Shown here: piece after piece, positions 1-6,800 of the stretch | How the letters are laid out: every line of letters starts with the position of its first letter | Position numbering within the stretch: the first letter of the stretch is position 1 | From: JACCQS01 sp050999295 | GTDB lineage: Bacteria > Actinomycetota > Actinomycetes > Mycobacteriales > Geodermatophilaceae | DNA length: 7,803 nt | NCBI GenBank assembly: GCA_050999295.1 | Contig: JBPCPI010000047.1 | Location: 1 to 7,803 of the forward strand | Direction of reading: 5' to 3' | The notes under the pieces: model-generated | The model's database searches: none | What the model saw: the letters and a program-made list of their open reading frames with translations, nothing else | Told to the model about the DNA's origin: nothing | Program-made: the position numbers and the translations under genes

Positions 1-805
1 CGCTTTGGGCGGAGCGGGCCTGGTAGAGCAAGACCGAGGCCGAGATCGAGACGTTGAGTGAGTCCGATCGGCCGAGCATCGGGATGCCCACTCCACCGAA
101 TCCGCGCTCGTACCAGGGCTTGGAGATTCCGTACCGCTCGCTTCCGACGACGATCGCCACCCGCCCGCTGTAGTCGGCCTGGCGGTAGTCGACCGCGGAT
201 TCAGTATCCGCGAGATAGACCGTGAAGGCATTCTCGGCGAGCCAGTCGATCGCATCGGTGACCTCGTCGAAGTCGACCGTCGGCACCGACAGGCTCATCC
301 CGTGCGAGCCGCGGAACACCTTGGGGTGGGACAACCGCGTACGGCGGTTGGTCAGCACCAAGCAGTCGGCCGCCACTGCGTCCATCGTCCGCAACAGGGT
401 TCCGAGGTTGCCCGGAATCTCCAGCCCATCGGCCACCAAGACCAGCGCCGCCGGTCCGAATTCGATGTCGGCCCGCTGCCAATTGGGCATTCGCACGATC
501 GAGACCAAACCGTCGGGCTTGTCCCGTTCGGAGATCCGGGCCAGCGTCTTCTCCGAGATCCGATACGACGTCTCAGCCAAAGCGACCATCTGGCTGGCCC
601 CTAACCGGGCCTCGTCGGAGTAGGTTGCTTCCGGGCACCAGAGGAAGATCTCCACCTGTGTTGCGGTCTCGCGCACCACGTTGTGTGCCCAGAGTCCTTC
701 GACCACGAGCATGCCTGCGCGGTTGGAGGCGGTGTTGCGCTGCAGATCGACGATCTGCTTGATCCGTGGGTGGGACAAACCGATCTGCTGAAGGTCGAGA
801 TCCAT
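1..805 (-). CDS. TrmH/SpoU-family RNA 2'-O-ribose methyltransferase (3' end outside the window)
   Basis: The minus strand reads without a stop from an ATG at 805 to the window edge, giving 268 residues. Residues about 10-105 resemble the small N-terminal substrate-binding domain of the family (SNRAGMLVVEG at 28-38). The C-terminal half has the three SpoU/SPOUT motifs in order: motif 1 at 123-140 (LVADGLEIPGNLGTLLRT, with the conserved Asn and Arg), motif 2 at 219-228 (VVGSERYGIS, the GxExxG loop), and motif 3 at 241-262 (IPMLGRSDSLNVS, then the knot helix). Motifs 2 and 3 form the trefoil knot that binds S-adenosylmethionine, so the enzyme should methylate a ribose 2'-OH in tRNA or rRNA. The target nucleotide cannot be read from sequence. 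Family members are usually about 260-290 residues, so only a few are probably missing. The start is uncertain: an AAGGGGAG motif (826-833) lies 20 nt from the ATG but 8 nt from an in-frame CTG at 815-817. It is divergent from the ABC genes. Confidence 0.92.
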   Translation of the reverse strand, partial: MDLDLQQIGLSHPRIKQIVDLQRNTASNRAGMLVVEGLWAHNVVRETATQVEIFLWCPEATYSDEARLGASQMVALAETSYRISEKTLARISERDKPDGLVSIVRMPNWQRADIEFGPAALVLVADGLEIPGNLGTLLRTMDAVAADCLVLTNRRTRLSHPKVFRGSHGMSLSVPTVDFDEVTDAIDWLAENAFTVYLADTESAVDYRQADYSGRVAIVVGSERYGISKPWYERGFGGVGIPMLGRSDSLNVSISASVLLYQARSAQS

Positions 806-815
806 CAGGGGCGCC

Positions 816-821
816 AGTCTA
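816..821 (-). promoter_or_regulatory. Possible -10 element of the methyltransferase gene
   Basis: On the minus strand the hexamer TAGACT fits the actinobacterial TAnnnT -10 pattern. It ends 10 nt before the ATG at 805, so transcription would start within a few nt of the start codon and give a nearly leaderless mRNA, which is common in actinobacteria. I see no convincing -35 hexamer 16-18 nt upstream. The AAGGGGAG motif at 826-833 would then lie outside the transcript, which conflicts with reading that motif as a ribosome binding site. The two readings are alternatives. Confidence 0.22.
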
Positions 822-833
822 GGAACTCCCCTT

Positions 834-905
834 GTTGATCATCGGAATGTGGCCGGGTTTCTGGGCGCGCGAGGCGAAACAAGCCCCGATTTCCCGATGA
901 TCAAC
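834..905. repeat. Inverted repeat A/A' in the divergent intergenic region
   Basis: A perfect 12-bp inverted repeat: GTTGATCATCGG at 834-845 and CCGATGATCAAC at 894-905, separated by 48 bp. Each arm contains the palindromic core TGATCA. The arms could be two operator half-sites or two copies of one binding site, or could pair in RNA. Arm A lies 28 bp from the methyltransferase ATG and arm A' lies 52 bp before the ABC ATPase GTG, so a bound protein could affect both genes. The repeat is directly visible; the regulatory role is inferred. Confidence 0.6.
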
Positions 906-929
906 TAATGCACCCCGGCCAGAAACCCG
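854..929. repeat. Inverted repeat B/B', interleaved with A/A'
   Basis: A perfect 11-bp inverted repeat: CGGGTTTCTGG at 854-864 and CCAGAAACCCG at 919-929, separated by 54 bp. Its left arm lies between A and A', and its right arm lies beyond A', so the order is A-B-A'-B'. The two pairs cross rather than nest and cannot both belong to one simple hairpin. B' ends 28 bp before the GTG at 958 and directly abuts an alternative TTG start at 931. Confidence 0.6.
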
Positions 930-957
930 TTTGCGGGAGACGGTTGGATTGGGACTC

Positions 958-1923
958 GTGAGCACGCCGACGTACACGAGATCAGATGAGAACGGTCCGG
1001 CCAGGATCGTTGTCTCCGATTTGTCCAAGAGCTTCGGCAGCGTCCACGCCGTCGATCGCCTGTCCTTCGTCGTCGAGCCCGGCCAGGTGACCGGATTCCT
1101 CGGACCGAACGGAGCCGGCAAGACCACCACCCTGCGGATGGTACTCGGACTCATCACTCCCGACTCCGGTTCGGCTACCTATGGCGGGACGCCGTATGCG
1201 GCCCTGTCCCGACCCAGCACGCGAGTCGGCGCGGTCCTGGAGACCGCCTTCCATCCCGGCCGTAGTGGTCTGAACCATCTGCGGGTCTACTGCGCGGCCG
1301 CCGGATTCCCCGACGAGCGAGCCGCCGCGGTTCTGGCCCAGGTCGGGATGAAGGAGGCGGGAAAGCGCAAGACCGGAGGCTATTCGATGGGTATGCGCCA
1401 GCGACTCGGTCTGGCAACCGCTCTGCTCGGCGATCCGCAGGTGCTCATCCTCGACGAGCCGGCAAATGGCCTTGACCCCGAGGGCATTCAGTGGCTGCGC
1501 AACTTCCTGCAGCACCTCGCCCATGAGCAGGGCCGCACAATACTGGTTTCCAGTCACTTGCTCGCCGAGGTCCAGCAGACAGTGGACCGGATCGTGATCA
1601 TCGCCGGGGGCAGGCTGGTTCGCGAGGGGACCATCGCCGAACTCGCCGACCCGGCTCGCGCCTCGGTCCATGTGCGCTCCCCGAACGCCGCGGACATGCA
1701 GCAGGCGCTGGTCCAGGCGGGCGCCCAGGTCGAGGCGCTCAAGCCCGACGAGCTGACCGTGCGCGGCATGCCCATGTCCGCGATCGGGCACGTGGCGTTC
1801 TCCACCGGAGTGGAGTTGCATGAGCTGCGCACCGCGACCACCGACCTCGAGGAGATCTATTTCCGGCTGACAGCCGGACAAGAGGAGTTCAAGGCCGCAC
1901 CAGCACCGGAGGTCGCCCCGTGA
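958..1923 (+). CDS. ABC exporter ATP-binding protein (ABC-2 / drug-exporter type)
   Basis: This 321-residue protein is the nucleotide-binding subunit that powers the membrane protein encoded next. All core motifs are intact: Walker A GPNGAGKTT at 49-57, a signature loop YSMGMRQ at 142-148 in place of canonical LSGGQ (a variant common in this exporter subfamily), Walker B VLILDEP at 162-168 with the catalytic Glu, the D-loop NGLDPEG just after it, and the switch His in VSSHL at about 200. About 100 further residues form the C-terminal extension typical of BcrA-like ATPases, including TTDLEEIYFRLT near the end. The substrate cannot be told; peptide antibiotics and other drugs are known for relatives. 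The start is uncertain. In-frame TTG codons at 931 and 949 also exist, and GGGAG at 935-939 is best spaced for the TTG at 949. GTG at 958 was chosen because it gives the more usual short N-terminus. Confidence 0.93.
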   Translation: MSTPTYTRSDENGPARIVVSDLSKSFGSVHAVDRLSFVVEPGQVTGFLGPNGAGKTTTLRMVLGLITPDSGSATYGGTPYAALSRPSTRVGAVLETAFHPGRSGLNHLRVYCAAAGFPDERAAAVLAQVGMKEAGKRKTGGYSMGMRQRLGLATALLGDPQVLILDEPANGLDPEGIQWLRNFLQHLAHEQGRTILVSSHLLAEVQQTVDRIVIIAGGRLVREGTIAELADPARASVHVRSPNAADMQQALVQAGAQVEALKPDELTVRGMPMSAIGHVAFSTGVELHELRTATTDLEEIYFRLTAGQEEFKAAPAPEVAP

Positions 1924-2687
1924 TTAAGCTCGTCCGCGCCGAGCTGCGCAAACTGTTCACCACCAAACTGTGGCTCTGGTTGCTCCTTGGCGCGTGCGCT
2001 CTGTCCGGCGGATCGACGGCGCTGTTGATCGGCTTCGCTGAAGAGGCGGCCGCCGCGCCCCAAAGCGGGGTACCGCCGCTGGGATCAGATGCCTTCGCCC
2101 AACTGGCGCTCGCCGGTGGGGCCAACGCGGTCGTGTTCTTCCTGGTCCTCGGGATCATCGGAATGACCCAGGAGTACCGGCACCGTACGGCGACTCCCAC
2201 GTTCCTGATGACCCCGAAACGTGGCCAAGTCATTCTCAGCAAGCTCTTGACCTATCTCGGCATCAGCCTGTTCTTCGCCATCGTGGTGAACGCTGTGGTC
2301 ATTGCGGTGGCCGTCCCGTGGCTCAGCGCCAAGCGGGCGCCGGTATCCCTGTCCGGGGAGAACCTCGAGGTGCTCCTGGGCTCGGTCGGGGGCGCAGCCC
2401 TGTACGGAATGGTCGGCGTGGGGGTGGGCGCTCTACTGCGCAACCAGGTCGCCGCCATCGTCGGCGCGTTGATCTATCTCTTCGTCGCCGAGCCGATTCT
2501 GCGCTCGGTCCCGGCCACAGCCTCGGCGTACAAGTACCTGCCAGGTGGCACGCTGGAATCGATCACCGCGACGACGGTCAACACCGACCTGCTCCAGCGT
2601 TGGCAGGGTGCACTACTGCTTGCCGCGCACGGCGTCGTGCTCGCCATCGCCGGCTGGGTGTTCGCCGTCCGTCGCGACATCAGTTGA
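1920..2687 (+). CDS. ABC-2-type exporter permease
   Basis: This 255-residue integral membrane protein is the transmembrane partner of the preceding ATPase. Six hydrophobic segments are visible at about residues 17-39, 61-82, 107-133, 150-173, 176-194 and 229-250, which is the usual ABC-2 topology. A polar loop after segment 2 (EYRHRTATPTFLMTPKRGQ, 85-103) matches the conserved cytoplasmic coupling region of this permease family. The N-terminus is basic and amphipathic (MIKLVRAELRKL), consistent with a cytoplasmic start. The GTG start overlaps the ATPase stop in GTGA, and a strong GGAGG at 1908-1912 lies 7 nt upstream, so translation is probably coupled and the two subunits made in similar amounts. 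A single permease gene implies a homodimer. The substrate is unknown. Confidence 0.92.
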   Translation: MIKLVRAELRKLFTTKLWLWLLLGACALSGGSTALLIGFAEEAAAAPQSGVPPLGSDAFAQLALAGGANAVVFFLVLGIIGMTQEYRHRTATPTFLMTPKRGQVILSKLLTYLGISLFFAIVVNAVVIAVAVPWLSAKRAPVSLSGENLEVLLGSVGGAALYGMVGVGVGALLRNQVAAIVGALIYLFVAEPILRSVPATASAYKYLPGGTLESITATTVNTDLLQRWQGALLLAAHGVVLAIAGWVFAVRRDIS

Positions 2688-2690
2688 GCG

Positions 2691-3821
2691 GTGCCAGTGA
2701 GCTGGCCTGACGACGTACCTGAGCTCGCCGACGGCAGGATCAGTCTGCGCGCCCACCGAGACGCCGACGTTGATTCGATCGTCGAGATGTGCCGAGACCC
2801 CTTCACCAAACGCTGGATGTCGAACCTGCCCGATCCCTATCGACCCTCCGATGCCGAGTTCTTTCTGCAGGAAGTGGTCGCTCCCGGTTGGCGATCGGGG
2901 ACGTCCTGCGGCTGGGCGATCGAGGCGATCGACGACGAGTCACCGCGCTACGCGGGCAACGTCGACGTACGCGGCGGCCCAGACGCGACGATTGGATTTG
3001 TCCTGCACCCGTGGGCTCGGGGCCGCGGCGTCATGTCCGGTGCGGTGCGACTGGCCTTGCAATGGTGTTTCGCCGAGGCGCGCGTCGAAGTCGTCACCTG
3101 GACCTCTCAGGTCGGCAACGTCGCCTCGAGGCGCGTGGCCTGGGCCTGTGGATTCAGCTTCCACGGCACCATGCCGCGCGTGCTGGGCCGCATCGGACCT
3201 GCGGTGGACGCCTGGGTCGCCACCGTGGTGGCTGGGGCTGACCTCCGGCCGAAGACCCAGTGGCTGACCCCGACGGTCCTGCGCGGTGCGAGATCACGGT
3301 TGCGGCCGTTCACCGACTCCGACATCCCGCGCATCGTGGAGGCGTGTTCGGATGCCCGCACAAAGCATTGGCTTGCGACGCTGCCGGCGCCGTACACCGA
3401 CGAGGCCGCCCGCAGCTACCTGGACACCATGCCGGTCGAGGAATCGGTGGCCCATCGGGTCGCCTGGTGCATCGCAGACCCCGTGACCGACCGGTTGCTG
3501 GCCAATATCGCGATCTTCGATCTCGGCGGTGATGATCCCAGTTGCGGCGAGATCGGGTACTGGACCCATCCGGAGGCACGCGGCCGCGGACTGATGACCG
3601 AGGCCCTCCGACTGGTGGCCAACCATGCACTCACACCGGTGGCCGGCGGTGGACTGGGCCTGCGCCGCCTCCAGCTCCTGTCCTCGGCGGGCAATGCCGC
3701 CAGCGCACATGTCGCCAGATCCGCTGGATTCGTCGAGGTCGGCCGGGAGCGGCAGGCCGAACTCCTCGACGACGGCAGTTACGACGATCTGCTCACCTTT
3801 GATCTGCTGGCGCTCCGATGA
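2691..3821 (+). CDS. Tandem-domain GNAT N-acetyltransferase (RimJ/RimL-like)
   Basis: This 376-residue protein consists of two GNAT domains in a row, at about residues 10-185 and 196-376. Each begins with a matching block (CRDPFTKRWMSNLPDPY at 34-50; CSDARTKHWLATLPAPY at 219-235). Each then has the acetyl-CoA pyrophosphate-binding loop (ARGRGV at 109-114; ARGRGL at 296-301) and a late helix block (GNVASRRVAWACGF at 141-154; GNAASAHVARSAGF at 334-347). The spacing repeats at about 185-193 residues, consistent with internal duplication and divergence. Both acetyl-CoA loops look intact, so both halves may be active. The second half is closer to typical RimJ/RimL proteins (GEIGYWTHPEARGRGLM). The acceptor could be a protein N-terminus, an amine or a small molecule. 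It follows the permease after 3 nt and is probably co-transcribed. A second in-frame GTG at 2697, with GAGCGG just upstream, is an equally good start. Confidence 0.88.
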   Translation: MPVSWPDDVPELADGRISLRAHRDADVDSIVEMCRDPFTKRWMSNLPDPYRPSDAEFFLQEVVAPGWRSGTSCGWAIEAIDDESPRYAGNVDVRGGPDATIGFVLHPWARGRGVMSGAVRLALQWCFAEARVEVVTWTSQVGNVASRRVAWACGFSFHGTMPRVLGRIGPAVDAWVATVVAGADLRPKTQWLTPTVLRGARSRLRPFTDSDIPRIVEACSDARTKHWLATLPAPYTDEAARSYLDTMPVEESVAHRVAWCIADPVTDRLLANIAIFDLGGDDPSCGEIGYWTHPEARGRGLMTEALRLVANHALTPVAGGGLGLRRLQLLSSAGNAASAHVARSAGFVEVGRERQAELLDDGSYDDLLTFDLLALR

Positions 3822-3830
3822 GCGTAACCT
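3799..3830 (+). promoter_or_regulatory. Possible kgd promoter (TTGATC ... TAACCT)
   Basis: TAACCT at 3825-3830 fits the TAnnnT -10 pattern and lies in the spacer between the acetyltransferase stop and kgd. The best -35-like hexamer is TTGATC at 3799-3804 inside the end of the acetyltransferase gene, but the 20-bp spacing is longer than the usual 16-18 bp. It would give a leader of about 60 nt before the TTG start. The call is weak and rests on pattern alone; read-through from the upstream cluster is the alternative. Confidence 0.22.
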
Positions 3831-3879
3831 CAACCCCCGGCGGTCAATGACGACCACGAGACCGCACCGACTCGACGAG

Positions 3880-3894
3880 AGGCGAGGCGAGGCG
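3880..3894 (+). repeat. AGGCG x3 short tandem repeat at the kgd ribosome-binding region
   Basis: Three exact AGGCG copies end 4 nt before the TTG start of kgd. Each contains an AGG that could pair weakly with the anti-Shine-Dalgarno sequence, and no stronger GGAGG-like site is present. The array may serve as the ribosome binding site. A change in copy number would shift the spacing to the start codon. Confidence 0.5.
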
Positions 3895-3898
3895 ACCC

Positions 3899-6800
3899 TT
3901 GTCCACCCAGCACGACATGGCAGGTTTCGGTCCCAACGAGTGGCTCGTTGAGGAGATGTACCAGCAATACCTCTCCTCACCAGACAGTGTCGACGGGGCC
4001 TGGCACGAGTTCTTCGCCGACTACTCACCCCTCGGCGCAGAGGCCACTGGAAACGGCGACCCCCCGAGGAACGACGGTCCCGTACCCGCGCCGGCAGCCG
4101 CGGAGCAGGCCCCCAAGCCCGCTTCCGTCACGCCGCCGGCCTCGGCTGGGCCCCCGGCCCCCGCCCGGGCCCCGCAGCAGCCCAAACCTGCCCCGGTCTC
4201 CCGTGATCGCGGCGAGGCGACGGCACCGGTACGCCAGGCGCCGGCCGGATCGACCACGACGAAGCTGCGTGGCGCGGCGGCGCGGGTCGTGGCGAACATG
4301 CAGAGCTCGCTGGACGTACCGACCGCGACCAGCGTCCGGGCGGTTCCGGCCAAGCTCATCGCCGACAACCGAATCGTCATCAACAATCACCTCAGACGCT
4401 CCCGAGGCGGCAAGGTCTCCTTCACCCACGTGATCGGGTACGCGCTGATCAAAGCGCTGGAGTCCTTCCCGGAGATGAACACCGCCTTCGGGGAGGTCGA
4501 CGGCAAGCCGGCGCTGATCACGCCAGAACGTGTGAACCTGGGCCTTGCTATCGACCTGCACAAGGAGAACGGCAGCCGCCAGTTGGTCGTGGCCTCCATC
4601 AAGGGCTGCGACGGGATGGACTTCGTGTCCTTCTGGCTCGCCTACGAGGAGGTCATCAAGCGGGCGCGGCAGGGCAAGCTCACCACTGACGACTTCGCCG
4701 GCACGACGATCAGCCTCACCAACCCCGGCACGCTGGGGACCAATCATTCGGTCCCACGGCTGATGGCGGGTCAGGGCACCATCCTCGGGGTCGGCGCGAT
4801 GGAGTATCCGGCCGAGTTCCAGGGCATGAGCGAGGAGATGCTCGCCGAGATCGCCCTGTCCAAGACGATCACGTTGACCTCGACGTATGACCACCGGATC
4901 ATCCAGGGCGCGCAGTCCGGGGACTTCCTGCGCCGGATGCACCAGTTGCTGCTGGGCGAGGACGGCTTCTACGACGAGGTGTTCCGGTCGCTGCGAATTC
5001 CGTACGAACCGGTCCGCTGGGTCTCCGACGTCACCGTCCGACATGAAGGCCAGATCGACAAGAACGCCAGGGTGATCGAACTGATCGACGCCTATCGCAC
5101 CAATGGCCACCTGATGGCCGACACCGATCCGCTGGAGTTCAAGGTCCGGACGCACCCGGACCTGGACATCATCCAGCACGGGCTCACCCTCTGGGATCTC
5201 GATCGGGTGTTCCCGGTGGGTGGTTTCGCCGGCGAGGCGACAATGAGCCTGCGCGACATTCTCGGCGTGCTCCGCAACTCCTATTGCCGCACGGTAGGGA
5301 TCGAGTACAAGCACATCACCGATCCGGAGGAGCGCGGCTGGCTGCAGAAGCGGATCGAGGTCAAGCACGATGTCGCGGACGTACGCGAGCAGAAGCACGT
5401 CCTGGGCCGGCTGAACGCCGCTGAGGCCTTCGAAACGTTCCTGCAGACGAAGTACGTCGGGCAGAAGCGGTTCTCGCTGGAGGGCGCGGAATCGGTGATC
5501 CCGCTGCTGGATGCGGTCCTGCAGAAGGCTGCGGAGTACGCCCTGGACGAGGTGGCGATCGGGATGCCGCACCGTGGCCGGCTCAACGTCCTGGCCAACG
5601 TCATGGGGAAGAGCTACGCCAAGATCTTCTCCGAGTTCGAAGGCAACATGGACACCGGCACAGTCCAGGGATCCGGTGACGTGAAATACCACCTCGGGGC
5701 CAGCGGGATGTTCAAGCACCCGGAGCGCAATTCGGCCGTACGGGTCTCGCTGACCTCCAACCCCAGCCATCTCGAGGCGGTCAACCCGGTCCTGGAGGGC
5801 ATCGTCCGGGCCAAACAGGACTTGATCAACAAGGGTGAGGGCGGCTTCACCGTCATGCCGGTCCTGATGCACGGTGACTCCGCGTTCGCCGGGCAGGGTG
5901 TGGTCGCCGAGACGCTGAACCTCTCCCAACTGCGCGGATACCGCACCGGGGGCACCGTGCACGTGATCGTGAACAACCAGGTCGGGTTCACGACATCGCC
6001 GGCTGCGTCCAGATCCAGCCTGTACTGCACCGACGTGGCCCGGATGATCCAGGCGCCGATCTTCCATGTGAACGGGGACGACCCGGAAGCCTGTGTCCGG
6101 GTGGCCCGGTTGGCCGTCGACTACCGGCAGGCGTTCACCAAGGACGTCGTCATCGACATGGTGTGCTACCGCCGCAGGGGGCACAACGAGGGCGACGACC
6201 CGTCGATGACCCAGCCCCTGATGTACGACATCATCGACCGCAAGCGCTCGGTCCGGAAGCTCTACACCGAGGCGCTGGTCGGTCGCGGTGACATCACGGT
6301 GGCCGATGCCGAAGAGGCGCTCAAGGACTATCGAGGACAGCTCGAACGGGTCTTCGCAGAGACGCGCGACGCCAAGCACCAGCCCAAGTCCATGCCGGCC
6401 ATGACGCAGCCAGCCACGGACAGCGCGCTGACCGCCGTGTCCGCCGAGGTCATCAAGATGATCGGCGACGCACATGTCTCGGTACCGGACGGGTTCACGG
6501 TGCACCCGCGCCTGCAACGAGTGCTCGAGCGCCGCGCGGGGATGGCCAGCGAGGGCGACATCGACTGGGCGTTCGGCGAGATCCTCGCCCTCGGCTCGTT
6601 GTTGATCGAAGGTGTCCCGGTTCGGTTGGCGGGTCAGGACTCCCGGCGAGGCACCTTCGTACAGCGGCACTCGGTCCTGATCGACCGCAAGACCGGTGCG
6701 GAGTACACGCCGCTGACCAATCTCGACCCCGGGCAGGCGAAGCTGTTCATGTACGACTCGCTGCTGTCGGAGTACGCCGCGCTGGGCTTCGAGTACGGCT

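Noticed and set aside
222..623. Plus-strand open frames inside the methyltransferase gene
   Set aside because: They overlap the region encoding SpoU motif 1 on the minus strand, and the translations look like low-complexity shadows.
1381..1401. Non-canonical ABC signature (YSMGMRQ instead of LSGGQ), considered as a sign of an inactive ATPase
   Set aside because: This variant is common in BcrA-like exporter ATPases, and Walker A, Walker B, the D-loop and the switch His are all intact.
982..1881. A 299-codon open frame on the minus strand, opposite the ABC ATPase
   Set aside because: It lies entirely within a gene with complete ABC motifs, has no recognisable motif of its own, and is explained by the same codon bias.
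3899..5000. The E2 domain at the front of the E1 enzyme, considered as a novel fusion, and its missing lipoyl domain as a truncation
   Set aside because: This is the known normal architecture of actinobacterial KGD/OdhA, and the length and active-site His are as expected.
4211..5240. Recurring GGCGAGGCGA strings inside kgd (4211-4220, 5231-5240), similar to the repeat before its start
   Set aside because: They encode Gly-Glu-Ala in frame with preferred codons, so they look like codon-usage coincidence rather than a dispersed repeat.
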